A stretch of 59,912 nucleotides of DNA from Verrucomicrobiaceae bacterium (GTDB lineage Bacteria > Verrucomicrobiota > Verrucomicrobiia > Verrucomicrobiales > Verrucomicrobiaceae). Numbering within the stretch: position 1 is the first letter of the stretch; the number at the start of each line of letters is the position of its first letter. The stretch covers positions 1-59,912 of the forward strand of contig JAIBCL010000038.1 in NCBI GenBank assembly GCA_019694165.1, given 5' to 3'. Below are positions 35,039 through 43,918 of this stretch, in pieces. The notes beneath the pieces are model-generated. The model did not search any database, was not told where the DNA came from, and saw nothing but the letters and a program-made list of their open reading frames with translations. The translations under genes and the position numbers were made by a program.

Positions 35039-36475
35039 ATGAACAACCATCCTTTCTCTCGTCGTGATCTTCTCCAACGCGCAGGCGGTGGCTTTGGTGC
35101 GCTGGCGCTGTCGGCTCTGATGGAACGCGAATCGCATGGTGCATCGTCATTGAATCCGTTCGCGCCGAAGACGCCGACTCTGACCATCGGCGGCAAGGCG
35201 AAGTCAGTGATCTGGATCTTTACCAATGGCGGCCCGTCACAAGTGGACACGTGGGACTACAAGCCGGAACTGGCGAAGCGTGACGGCAAGGCGCTCGATG
35301 GCTTCGATCCGAAGACGGGCTTTTTCCCCGGCTCGGTGGGCGGCTTGATGAAGTCGCCGTTCAAGTTTGCGCAGCATGGGCAGAGCGGCACGTGGTGCAG
35401 CGAGTTGTTTCCGCAGACCTCGCGGCATGTGGACAAGATGTGCTTCATCCACTCGTGCTGGACGGGATCGAACAATCACTCGCCCGCGCTCTTCATGATG
35501 AACACGGGCGCGACGCGCATGGGTTATCCGTGCGTCGGCTCGTGGGTGACGTATGGGCTTGGTTGCGAGAGCGATTCGCTGCCGTCGTTCGTCGTGATGA
35601 GCGATCCAAAGAATCGCGGCTTGCCGAAAGGCAGCGCGTCGAACTGGGGCGCGGGCTTCCTGCCCAGCGTGTATCAAGGCACCTGGCTGAAGCCGAGCGG
35701 CAAGCCGATTGATAACCTGGATGCGCCGTCATCGCTCACACCGCAGCGCCAGCGCGCGCAGCTCGATTTGCTGGCCAAACTCAATCGCAGCGCACTCGCA
35801 GCATCGCCCATCGAGAGCGAGTTGAACGCGCGCATCGAGAGTTTTGAACTCGCCTATCGGATGCAGACCGCCGCGCCGGAGGCCTTCGATGTCGCGAACG
35901 AGCCGGAGCACATCAAGAGGCTCTACGGCCTGGACAAGCCGCACTGCGCGCACTTCTCCGCGCAGTGCCTGATGGCGCGCCGCATGGTCGAGCGTGGCGT
36001 GCGTTTCATCCAGCTCTACTCTGGCGGTATGGAGAACCAGCAGAGCTGGGACGGTCACAACGACATCATCGGCAATCACACCGGCTTCGCGGCGGAGAGC
36101 GATCAACCTGTGGCCGCACTGATCACCGATCTCGAGCAACGCGGCCTGCTCGACGACACGCTCATCGTCTGGGGCGGCGAGTTCGGGCGTCTGCCCATCT
36201 CACAAAAAGCCGCGAAGCCCGGCCGCGATCACAACCCGCACGCCTTCACTGTGTGGATGGCCGGCGGCGGTGTGCGTGGCGGCTATCATCACGGTGAGAC
36301 GGATGAGATTGGTTTCAAGTCCGTCGTCGATCGCGTCAGCGTCCATGATCTGCACGCGACGATCCTCGCGGCGGTCGGTCTCAATCACGAGAAGCTCACG
36401 TTCAAGTTCCAAGGGCTGAACCAACGGCTCACGGGCGTGGAGAATCCGCAGATCGTGAAGCAGGTGTTTGCGTAA
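35039..36475 (+). CDS. DUF1501 protein, Tat-exported
   Basis: A 478-aa protein with a twin-arginine signal (FSRRDLLQRAGGGFGALAL, residues 6-24). The mature protein has the DUF1501 core: IWIFTNGGPSQVDTWDYKP (about 60-78), SWVTYGLGCES, the ARRMVERGVRFIQLYSGG segment and LLDDTLIVWGGEFGRLP followed by GRDHNPHAFTVWMAGGGVRGG. The fold is thought to be alkaline phosphatase/sulfatase-like, and metal ligands would come from the Asp/His residues in these motifs (family knowledge, not proven here). It is paired with the preceding PSCyt1 gene and probably forms an exported complex with it. Function unknown. Confidence 0.88.
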   Translation: MNNHPFSRRDLLQRAGGGFGALALSALMERESHGASSLNPFAPKTPTLTIGGKAKSVIWIFTNGGPSQVDTWDYKPELAKRDGKALDGFDPKTGFFPGSVGGLMKSPFKFAQHGQSGTWCSELFPQTSRHVDKMCFIHSCWTGSNNHSPALFMMNTGATRMGYPCVGSWVTYGLGCESDSLPSFVVMSDPKNRGLPKGSASNWGAGFLPSVYQGTWLKPSGKPIDNLDAPSSLTPQRQRAQLDLLAKLNRSALAASPIESELNARIESFELAYRMQTAAPEAFDVANEPEHIKRLYGLDKPHCAHFSAQCLMARRMVERGVRFIQLYSGGMENQQSWDGHNDIIGNHTGFAAESDQPVAALITDLEQRGLLDDTLIVWGGEFGRLPISQKAAKPGRDHNPHAFTVWMAGGGVRGGYHHGETDEIGFKSVVDRVSVHDLHATILAAVGLNHEKLTFKFQGLNQRLTGVENPQIVKQVFA

Positions 36476-36595
36476 CGCGACCTGACCATGACGCACCGCA
36501 AGAGATCAAGAAGACGCCAGAGGATTCGTTTCAAGGGTCATTCTCTTGCGTCTTCATGATCTCTCGCGGTGTAACTATCTCCGCTTTCCATTGGC

Positions 36596-39586
36596 ATGAC
36601 TCTCACCATCCGCCTCTTTCTCTTTATCGCCCTGCTCAGCTCGCCAGCCCTCGCCGCAGGCAAGCTGAAGTTCAATCGCGACATCCGCCCGATCCTCTCG
36701 GACAAGTGCTTCTTCTGCCACGGCCCTGATCCGAAGAAACGCGAGGCGAAGCTGCGGCTGGATGAAGCGGAGTCCGCCATCGCGAAGAAGGCCATCGTGC
36801 CGGGCAATGCGGAGGCGAGCGAGATGATCAAGCGCATCCTGACCGACGATGCCGATGATCACATGCCGCCCGCCAAGTCGAAGCTGCCGAGCATGACGCC
36901 ACAGGAGATCGCGACGCTGAAACAGTGGATCAACGAAGGCGCGGAGTTCGAGGCGCATTGGTCGTTCATTCCGTTGCCCGTTCAGGGTTCTCAGTTCTCA
37001 GTTCACGGTGCGATTGATGAGATTGTTGGCGCGGGGCTGAAGGATCGTGGTTTGAAATTGCAGCCGGAGGCCTCGGCGGAGACGCTGATTCGCAGACTGA
37101 GCTTTGACCTCACCGGACTTCCGCCGACGCCGGAGGAAGTGGGTGATTTCATCAATGGGACCGATGCGTCGAGTAGGACCTATGAGTCCCATGTTGATAA
37201 GCTGCTCGCGAGTCCACACTACGGCGAGCGCATGGCGGTGGATTGGCTGGATGTCTCACGCTACGCCGACAGCTACGGCTTTCAGGTGGACCGCGAGCGC
37301 GAGGTGTGGCCGTGGCGCGACTGGGTGGTGAAGGCTTTCAATGAGAACCTGCGGTTCGATCAGTTCGTCACGTGGCAAATCGCGGGTGACCTACTGCCGA
37401 ACCCGACCGACGAGCAGCGGCTGGCCACAATGTTCAGCCGTCTGCACATGCAGGAAAGTGAAGGCGGCAGCGTGGAGGAGGAGTATCGCGTGGAGTATGT
37501 CTGCGACCGCGTGCAGACCTTCGCGACCGCGTTCCTCGGGCTGACCTTCGAGTGCGCGCGCTGCCACGATCACAAGTTCGATCCGATCTCGCAGAAGGAC
37601 TTCTATGGCTTGTTCGGCATGTTCCAGAACATCGACGAAGCCGGGTTGTATTCCTTCTTCACGCCCACACCGCCAACGCCGGCGATGATGATGACGGACG
37701 AGGCGCAGAAGGCGAAGCTCAACGACCTGCGCGCCAACGTGGCGAAGCTGGAAGGTAGGACAGGTGTCCCACCTGTCGCGAGTGTGTCGGGTATCCTACC
37801 CGACATGAGCGGGCAGAATGCCCGCTCCACTGGTGACAGGCAGAATGCCCGTCCTACCGCCTTTTTCACCTTCGATGCTCTCGACAAAGGCAACAAACTC
37901 GCCAACGCCATCGACGCGAAGAAGCCCGCCACATTGAAGGGCGAGAACGAACTCGTCGAAGGCCACAACGGCAAGGCGATCAAATTCACCGGTGACGACG
38001 CTGTCGATCTGCCGCTCGGGAACTTTCACAGCTACGATCCGTTCAGCGTGTCCCTGTGGGTGAATACGCCAGATGTGAAGGATCGTGCCGTCGTTTTCCA
38101 TCGCTCCCGGGCGTGGACCGATGCGGCGAGCCGGGGCTACGAGTTGCTCATCATCGAAGGCAAGTTGCAGTGGTCGCTCATTCACTTCTGGCCGGGCAAT
38201 GCGATCTCGATTCGCACGAAGGAACCGCTGAAGCTCAATGAATGGACGCAGGTCGTGGTGACGAATGATGGCAGCAGCCGGGCGGGCGGCTTGCACCTGT
38301 ATGTGAACGGCAAGCTCGCCGAAGTGGAGATCATTAAGGACCATCTCACGCGCGACATTGTCGGCGGAGGAGGGGACAACATCGCGCTCGGGGAGCGGTT
38401 CAGGGATCGTGGGTTCAAAGGCGGGACGATTGATGAGTTTGCAGTGTATGAGTCGGACTTATCAGACTCGTCGAGCCAGTCTGACGCCTTGCATACCGCG
38501 CGCGCCGAGCTGGCAAAATTCACGCTCGATCTCAAAGACATGATGGTCATGGAGGAGCTGCCCCAGCCGAAGCAGGCGCACATTTTATTCCGTGGGCAAT
38601 ACGACCAGCGGCGCGATGAAGTGCCCGATGCGGTGCCCGAGTGGATCGCGAAGATGCCACCGGGTGCGCCGAACAACCGGCTCGGCGTGGCGCAGTGGCT
38701 CACGAGTCCGCAACATCCGTTGTTCGCGCGCGTCACGGTGAACCGCATCTGGCAGGGCTTGTTCGGTCGCGGCTTGGTGAAGACGAGTGAGGACTTCGGC
38801 AGCCAGGGTGCGCGCCCCTTGTATCCCGAACTTGTGGATTACCTCGCGTTGAAATTCATGCAGAGCGGCTGGGATACCAAGGCGCTAATCAAGGAGATCG
38901 TGATGAGCCAGACGTATCGCCAGCGCAGCATCGCAGACGCGAAGACCATGGCCGATGATCCCGAGAACGAATGGCTTGCGCGCGGTCCTCGCTTTCGTTT
39001 GCCTGCTGAGATGATCCGCGACAACGCGCTTGTTATCGCCGGTCTGCTCAAGCCACAGCTCGGCGGCGCGCCGGTGAATCCGTACGAGATGTCCGAGGCG
39101 TTCAAGCCTTTCAACGCCACCGACACGAACCGCCGCAGCCTCTACACGACCTGGCGCCGCACGAGTCCGCCGCCCGCGATGGTGACCTTTGACGCGCCGC
39201 GCCGAGGCGTGTGCATCGCGAAGCGCGAACGCACCGACTCACCGCTCCAGGCGCTCATCTTGCTGAATGGCGTGCAATACGTCGAAGCCGCGCGTGTGCT
39301 CGGCGAGAAGCTGCACACCGATGCAGGCGGCGATGTGGCGAAGATGATCGAGCAAGGTTTTGTCCGCTGCTTGAGCCGCAAGCCGGACGCGAAGGAAATC
39401 ACGATTTGTACGCGACTTTATCAGGAGCAGTTGGCGCATTTCAAGAAGGCGCCGAAGGAGGCCGAGGCGATGTTGAAGATCGGCGGCGCGAAGCGGGAGG
39501 CGAAGGTGCCTCTGCCTGAAGCTGCGGCTGCGACGGTGCTCGGGCAGGCCTTGCTGAATCATGATGAATGCGTGGTGAAACGTTAA
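36596..39586 (+). CDS. PSCyt1-DUF1549-LamG-DUF1553 protein (heme c-type)
   Basis: A 996-aa exported relative of the gene at 32708. The signal peptide covers 1-20 and the first heme site CFFCH is at 38-42, followed by the typical GPDPKKREAKLRLDE. DUF1549 spans about 145-370 with PTPEEVGDF and YGERMAVDWLDVSRYADSYGFQ, and a second CARCH motif lies near 321. A LamG/concanavalin-like domain is inserted at about 421-635 (PFSVSLWVNTPDVKDRAVVF), and DUF1553 follows (about 690-985, ending with a HDECVVKR tail). A 35-codon palindromic element (37754-37858) forms the linker just before LamG. LamG domains bind carbohydrates or proteins, hinting at a glycan-related role (inference). 120 nt separate it from the preceding DUF1501 gene. 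Confidence 0.87.
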   Translation: MTLTIRLFLFIALLSSPALAAGKLKFNRDIRPILSDKCFFCHGPDPKKREAKLRLDEAESAIAKKAIVPGNAEASEMIKRILTDDADDHMPPAKSKLPSMTPQEIATLKQWINEGAEFEAHWSFIPLPVQGSQFSVHGAIDEIVGAGLKDRGLKLQPEASAETLIRRLSFDLTGLPPTPEEVGDFINGTDASSRTYESHVDKLLASPHYGERMAVDWLDVSRYADSYGFQVDREREVWPWRDWVVKAFNENLRFDQFVTWQIAGDLLPNPTDEQRLATMFSRLHMQESEGGSVEEEYRVEYVCDRVQTFATAFLGLTFECARCHDHKFDPISQKDFYGLFGMFQNIDEAGLYSFFTPTPPTPAMMMTDEAQKAKLNDLRANVAKLEGRTGVPPVASVSGILPDMSGQNARSTGDRQNARPTAFFTFDALDKGNKLANAIDAKKPATLKGENELVEGHNGKAIKFTGDDAVDLPLGNFHSYDPFSVSLWVNTPDVKDRAVVFHRSRAWTDAASRGYELLIIEGKLQWSLIHFWPGNAISIRTKEPLKLNEWTQVVVTNDGSSRAGGLHLYVNGKLAEVEIIKDHLTRDIVGGGGDNIALGERFRDRGFKGGTIDEFAVYESDLSDSSSQSDALHTARAELAKFTLDLKDMMVMEELPQPKQAHILFRGQYDQRRDEVPDAVPEWIAKMPPGAPNNRLGVAQWLTSPQHPLFARVTVNRIWQGLFGRGLVKTSEDFGSQGARPLYPELVDYLALKFMQSGWDTKALIKEIVMSQTYRQRSIADAKTMADDPENEWLARGPRFRLPAEMIRDNALVIAGLLKPQLGGAPVNPYEMSEAFKPFNATDTNRRSLYTTWRRTSPPPAMVTFDAPRRGVCIAKRERTDSPLQALILLNGVQYVEAARVLGEKLHTDAGGDVAKMIEQGFVRCLSRKPDAKEITICTRLYQEQLAHFKKAPKEAEAMLKIGGAKREAKVPLPEAAAATVLGQALLNHDECVVKR
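37754..37858. repeat. Composite palindromic element, in frame inside a gene
   Basis: Exactly 105 bp (35 codons), bounded by the inverted ends GGTAGGAC (37754-37761) and GTCCTACC (37851-37858). Inside are four hairpins: GACAGGT/ACCTGTC, GTCGGGTA/TACCCGAC (37786-37804), GAGCGGGC/GCCCGCTC (37807-37827, loop AGAAT) and GACAGGC/GCCCGTC (loop AGAAT, one mismatch). It encodes a linker rich in Gly, Arg, Pro and Asn between DUF1549 and LamG. Confidence 0.8.
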
Positions 39587-39606
39587 GCAAGATCGGGTGT
39601 AAACTA

Positions 39607-40101
39607 ATGACAGTATCAAATTCATCTACTCGCTGTGTGGCCCGAATCATAGTCAATGGGGTTCTATGGTCCAGTTTGGTGGCTTGGGTCGCCGTTGGTG
39701 CCGGCTGCCTGCTCGAATGGCTGCTATTTGGCTCAGTGATTGAGCGTGGCCGACATCTCATCGATCGAAAAGTGTCATTGAAATTGGGGGCGGCGCTTCT
39801 GGCTGAACGCTCAGCTGTTCAGAAGGATCATTTCACCCGTGAGTCCCTTCCTGAGGGATTGAAGGCGGCGTTTGAGCACGAACAATTCTCTTACATGATG
39901 CCGTTCGAAGACGGTGTTTTGGTTGAATATGGCGGAGGGTTTCATCATCTCGGACTCAAGGTCGTCCCGATTTCGAGCGACCTTTGGATGCTTCAGTTCT
40001 ACGACGAGATTCAATTTTCCGACATGATTGGCGCTGAAAAGGTAATGGCCATTTGGCAATATAAGCCACCAGCAAGTCCGATCCTCATTTGGAGTCGCTA
40101 A
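39607..40101 (+). CDS. Hypothetical protein, membrane-anchored, low GC
   Basis: Not recognised. From the ATG at 39607 it has 164 aa: an N-terminal membrane segment (about 15-40, VNGVLWSSLVAWVAVGAGCLLEWLLFG) and then a soluble domain with strands such as YMMPFEDGVLVEYGGGFHH and LWMLQFYDEIQFSDM. The open frame extends to 39568 within the previous gene; the later start is preferred because it leaves a 20-nt gap. Base composition is clearly more A/T-rich than the flanking genes, and it separates a PSCyt1 gene from its DUF1501 partner, so it may be a late insertion. Possibly an immunity-like or regulatory membrane protein; there is no evidence for either. Confidence 0.65.
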   Translation: MTVSNSSTRCVARIIVNGVLWSSLVAWVAVGAGCLLEWLLFGSVIERGRHLIDRKVSLKLGAALLAERSAVQKDHFTRESLPEGLKAAFEHEQFSYMMPFEDGVLVEYGGGFHHLGLKVVPISSDLWMLQFYDEIQFSDMIGAEKVMAIWQYKPPASPILIWSR

Positions 40102-40119
40102 AACGAATCTTTGAAGTCC

Positions 40120-41535
40120 ATGACATCAGATACTTTTAACCGCCGTCACTTCCTCAACTCCTTCGCCACCGGACTCGGAGGCATCGCCTTGTCCGAGATG
40201 CTTGCCAACGCCGCATCCGCGGCTGACCAGGGCATACTCGGTGGCACGCATTTCGCGCCGAAGGCGAAGCGGATCATTTACTTGTTCATGTCGGGCGGGC
40301 CGTCGCAGATTGATCTGTTTGATCACAAGCCGCTGCTGAACAAGCGGCATGGCGAGCAGTTGCCGGACTCGGTTCGGGGCGGGCAGCGGTTGACGGGGAT
40401 GTCGGGGAATCAGTCGTCGATTCCGATGGTGGGATCGCCGTTCAAGTTCGCGCAGTATGGTCCGGGGGGCGCGACGATCAGCGAGCTGCTGCCGCACACG
40501 GCGTCGGTGGCGGAGGAACTTTGCTTTGTGAAGTCGATGTTCACCGAGAGCATCAATCATGGGCCGGGCGTGACGTTTTTCCAGACGGGCTCACAGGTGC
40601 CGGGCAGGCCGAGTTTTGGATCGTGGCTGAGCTATGGACTCGGACAGGAGAACTCGAACCTGCCGTCGTTTGTGGTGATGATCACGAAGGGCAAGGGCGG
40701 TCAGCCGCTCGGTGCGCATCTGTGGGGCAGTGGCTTCTTGCCGACGAAGCATGGCGGTGTGCAGTTCCGCGCGGCGAAGGACCCGGTGCTGTATCTCGGC
40801 AATCCCGACGGCATCAGCGCGGAGAGCCGTCGCCTGATGCTCGATCGCTGGCGCGAGCTGCATGAGCATCAGTTTGAAGGCACGCCGGATGTGGAGATCA
40901 GCAATCGCATCGATCACTACGAGATGGCGTTTCGTATGCAGAGGAGCATCCCGGAGGCGACGGACTTCGCGAGCGAGCCGCAGCAGGTGCTCGATCTCTA
41001 CGGACCCGATGTGAAGACGCCGGGCACCTTCGCGGCGAACTGCCTGCAAGCGCGTCGCCTGGCCGAGCGCGGGGTGCGCTTCATCCAGTTGTATCACCAG
41101 GACTGGGATCATCACGGCGGCCTGCCGGGTGCATTGCCGAAGCTTTGCAAAGAGACTGATCAACCTGCGGCGGGACTCATCAAGGACCTGCGTCAGCGTG
41201 GCTTGCTCGATGACACGCTCGTCGTGTGGGGCGGTGAGTTTGGCCGCACCAATTACTGTCAGGGCAAGATCCAGCCGAACTTCGGTCGCGATCATCACCC
41301 GCGCTGCTTCACGCGCTGGATCGCTGGCGGCGGCGTGGCGAAAGGCACGGTGCATGGCGAGACGGATGAGTTCGGCTACAACATCGTCCGCGACGGCGTG
41401 CATGTGCATGACTTCAACGCGACGCTGATGCACCTGCTCGGCATTGATCACGAGCGCCTGACTTACAAGTTCGCGGGCCGTCGCTATCGACTGACCGACA
41501 TTCATGGGTCGATCGTGAAGGGGATCATCGCATGA
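40120..41535 (+). CDS. DUF1501 protein, Tat-exported (second copy)
   Basis: A 471-aa protein from the ATG at 40120 (a TTG at 40111 is in frame and less likely). Its twin-arginine signal is FNRRHFLNSFATGLGGIALSEML (6-28). Core motifs parallel the copy at 35039: IIYLFMSGGPSQIDLFDHKP, SFGSWLSYGLGQENSNLPSFVVM, ARRLAERGVRFIQLYHQDWDHHGGLP and LLDDTLVVWGGEFGRTNYCQG, then GRDHHPRCFTRWIAGGGVAKG. It is the partner of the LamG-containing PSCyt1 gene, from which it is separated only by the small low-GC gene. Function unknown; the alkaline phosphatase-like fold is from family knowledge. Confidence 0.88.
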   Translation: MTSDTFNRRHFLNSFATGLGGIALSEMLANAASAADQGILGGTHFAPKAKRIIYLFMSGGPSQIDLFDHKPLLNKRHGEQLPDSVRGGQRLTGMSGNQSSIPMVGSPFKFAQYGPGGATISELLPHTASVAEELCFVKSMFTESINHGPGVTFFQTGSQVPGRPSFGSWLSYGLGQENSNLPSFVVMITKGKGGQPLGAHLWGSGFLPTKHGGVQFRAAKDPVLYLGNPDGISAESRRLMLDRWRELHEHQFEGTPDVEISNRIDHYEMAFRMQRSIPEATDFASEPQQVLDLYGPDVKTPGTFAANCLQARRLAERGVRFIQLYHQDWDHHGGLPGALPKLCKETDQPAAGLIKDLRQRGLLDDTLVVWGGEFGRTNYCQGKIQPNFGRDHHPRCFTRWIAGGGVAKGTVHGETDEFGYNIVRDGVHVHDFNATLMHLLGIDHERLTYKFAGRRYRLTDIHGSIVKGIIA

Positions 41536-41636
41536 TTCGGAACCAGGGGGCGCATGCCTTCCGATTCGTTCCCTTGCCGCTGCCACCAAATTTTGCCGTT
41601 GATGGTGGGGTGGCGTGCTGGCGAGTGGTGCGTGGC

Positions 41637-41664
41637 TTGCGTGTGTGTCATGCGGACGTATGAT
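41637..41664 (+). promoter_or_regulatory. Possible miaB promoter
   Basis: TTGCGT (41637-41642), 16 nt, then TATGAT (41659-41664, five of six consensus bases). Transcription would start at about 41671, only some 7 nt before the preferred miaB ATG, giving a nearly leaderless message. The -35 is weak. Confidence 0.3.
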
Positions 41665-41677
41665 CCCCGCCCGCGCG

Positions 41678-43063
41678 ATGCCGAAGGTCTATATCAAAAC
41701 ATATGGTTGCCAGATGAACGAGCGCGACACCGAGCAGGTGTCGCAAATGTTCGTCGAGCGCGGCTATACAATGACACGGGCCGAGGCTGAGGCCGATGTG
41801 GTGCTGATCAATACATGCTCGGTGCGTGACCAGGCCGAACAAAAGGCGATCGGGAAGATGGGCATGGTGCGGCGGCTGCGCGTGCCGTTGGTTACCGGCT
41901 TCATGGGCTGCATGGCGCAGAGCCGTGGCTCGGAGTTGGTGGAGAAGTCGAAGGTCGATCTCGTCGTCGGAACGCAGAAGTACCACCGTGTGGTCGAGTA
42001 CGTGGACGAGATCATCCGTGCGAAGGCCGAGCGACAAATGGACGATGAGCGCTTGCCGGTCGTCGATGTCGGCGAGGAAAGCGATTCGCAGAATGCGATC
42101 CGCGATCACACGCTGAAGAATCGGCAGGGCGCCGCCTTCGTAAGCATCATGCAGGGCTGCAACATGAAGTGCACCTTCTGCATCGTGCCCTACACGCGCG
42201 GTGCTGAGCGAGGGCGGCCGATCTACGACATCGTGGAAGAGGTGCGGCGTCTGGCGGACAAGGGAGTGAAGGAGGTGACGTTGCTCGGTCAGATCGTCAA
42301 TCTATACGGCCGCCACGAGTTTCCGGTCGTCGATGGAAAGAGTCCGTTCGTGCAGTTGCTCGAAGCCGTGCATGAGATCAATGGCATCCGGCGCATTCGT
42401 TTTACCAGCCCGCATCCTATCGGCTACAAGCGTGATCTCATCGAGGCATTCTCTTACCTCCCAAAGCTGGCGGAGCATGTGCATCTGCCCGTGCAAAGCG
42501 GCAGCGACGCGGTGCTGAGGCGAATGCACCGGCCATACTCGAGGGAGAAGTTCGTCGAACTGGTCGAACGCATACGCGCCGCACGGCCCGGCATGGCGGT
42601 GACGACGGATGTCATCGTCGGTTTTCCCGGGGAGACGGAGGATGACTACCTCCGGACACGCGAGATGTTCGAGCGGCTGGCCTTCGACAATGCATTCGTG
42701 TTCCGCTACTCGAAGCGCCGCGGCACGCCGGCCGCGGAAATGGATGAATCATTGCAGGTGCCCGAGCGCGTCAAAGAGCAACGCAATCAAGACCTGCTCT
42801 CGGTGGTGAACCGGCTGGCGCTTCCGCGCTATCAGGCGCTGGTCGGAAGCGAAGTGGAGATTCTCTGTGAAGGGACGAGCAAGACGAATGAATCACGGCT
42901 CACCGGGCGCACCCGCACGAACCGCATCGTGGTCTTCGACGGGAATCCTGAGAGGCACACAGGCGAGATTTTCGGGGTGAAGGTGACTCACGCGGAGAAC
43001 TTTACGCTGTTCGGTGATCCGGTGGCGGAGGGTGGGACCGCTGGCAGGGCGGGCGATGCGTGA
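41678..43063 (+). CDS. miaB: tRNA-2-methylthio-N6-dimethylallyladenosine synthase
   Basis: Radical SAM methylthiotransferase that adds ms2 to i6A37 of tRNA. From the ATG at 41678 it has 461 aa. The N-terminal UPF0004 domain has Cys11, Cys47 and Cys78 for one Fe-S cluster (TYGCQMNERD, LINTCSVRDQAEQK, GFMGCMAQ). The radical SAM site CNMKCTFC gives Cys161, 165 and 168, followed by IVPYTRGAERGRP. The C-terminal TRAM domain spans about 385-450. The wording LINTCSVRDQAEQK and TRGAERGRP identifies MiaB rather than MtaB or RimO. The open frame extends upstream to 41615, but conserved sequence starts at MPKVYIKTYGC. Confidence 0.95.
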   Translation: MPKVYIKTYGCQMNERDTEQVSQMFVERGYTMTRAEAEADVVLINTCSVRDQAEQKAIGKMGMVRRLRVPLVTGFMGCMAQSRGSELVEKSKVDLVVGTQKYHRVVEYVDEIIRAKAERQMDDERLPVVDVGEESDSQNAIRDHTLKNRQGAAFVSIMQGCNMKCTFCIVPYTRGAERGRPIYDIVEEVRRLADKGVKEVTLLGQIVNLYGRHEFPVVDGKSPFVQLLEAVHEINGIRRIRFTSPHPIGYKRDLIEAFSYLPKLAEHVHLPVQSGSDAVLRRMHRPYSREKFVELVERIRAARPGMAVTTDVIVGFPGETEDDYLRTREMFERLAFDNAFVFRYSKRRGTPAAEMDESLQVPERVKEQRNQDLLSVVNRLALPRYQALVGSEVEILCEGTSKTNESRLTGRTRTNRIVVFDGNPERHTGEIFGVKVTHAENFTLFGDPVAEGGTAGRAGDA

Positions 43064-43165
43064 GCTGGCTCCGACAAGCTGTTGGTGCGGTGTATCGGTG
43101 AATTTCAGATTCGACGGAGGCGTTTTCAGCGTTTCTTTGCCATCGCTTTCAGCGATTCCGATCTC

Positions 43166-43852
43166 ATGCGCCGTCTCGACCAACTCCTTTCTTCGCTTGG
43201 CTATTGCAGCCGGCGTGAGGCGGCGGCTGCTGTCAAAGCAGGCCGCGTGCGCATCGGTGCCGTGGTCGCCAAGCGCCCCGACGAGAAGGTCGATCCCCGT
43301 CTCGTAACGCTCGATGGCGAGGTGCTCGAAGCGCCGGATGGATTGCTGGCCGTGCTGCACAAGCCTGCCGGCTGCGTTTGCACCCACAGCGAGGGCGAGG
43401 GGCCGACGATTTACGCATTGCTGCCGCCGCGCTGGTTGAACCGGAATCCGCCCGTGACGAGCGTGGGCCGGCTGGACAAGGAGACGAGCGGCCTGCTGCT
43501 CATCACCGACATCGGTTCCATCGTTCATGAGCACACCTCGCCGAGGGCGGCTGTGGAGAAAGTTTATGAAGTGGAACTCGACGGTGATCTGCGCCCGCCG
43601 CTCGTCGAAATTTTCGCATCAGGCCGGATCATGCTCCGAGGCGAGGAGAAGCCGTGCCTGCCGGCGAGGCTGGAGATCACCGGGCCGCGCACGGCCCGGC
43701 TCACAATAACGGAAGGCCGGTATCATCAGGTGCGGCGGATGTTTGCCAGTCAGGGCTTGCATGTCGAGAGGCTGCACCGCACGCGCTGCGGCGGGTTCAC
43801 ACTTGATGGATTGCAGCCCGGTGAATGGCGGATGGTCGGGGCTGGGGAGTAG
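43166..43852 (+). CDS. rsuA: RsuA-family rRNA pseudouridine synthase
   Basis: Isomerises a uridine in rRNA; the RsuA type acts on 16S rRNA. From the ATG at 43166 it has 228 aa: an N-terminal S4 RNA-binding domain (RRLDQLLSSLGYCSRREAAAAVKAGRVRIG) and a catalytic domain with the GRLDKETSGLLLITD motif whose Asp is the nucleophile. The ITEGRYHQVRRMFASQGLHVERLHRTRCGGFTLDGLQPGEWR ending follows the RsuA pattern. The in-frame start at 43082 adds an Arg/Phe-rich segment without homology. RluB/RluE paralogues are similar, so the exact target is uncertain. It is 102 nt after miaB on the same strand. Confidence 0.85.
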   Translation: MRRLDQLLSSLGYCSRREAAAAVKAGRVRIGAVVAKRPDEKVDPRLVTLDGEVLEAPDGLLAVLHKPAGCVCTHSEGEGPTIYALLPPRWLNRNPPVTSVGRLDKETSGLLLITDIGSIVHEHTSPRAAVEKVYEVELDGDLRPPLVEIFASGRIMLRGEEKPCLPARLEITGPRTARLTITEGRYHQVRRMFASQGLHVERLHRTRCGGFTLDGLQPGEWRMVGAGE

Positions 43853-43918
43853 CGTGCCGGCAATCTGGCTGGCGGGTTGTTGAGCCGCGCCCGGGCACCA
43901 CCGCCGTGGTTTCGCGCA

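Noticed and set aside
36570..36575. TGTAAC before the second PSCyt1 gene as a further copy of the kinase/Kelch motif
   Set aside because: Only the first six bases match, CGGGTG is absent at the right distance, and it lies too close to the start codon.
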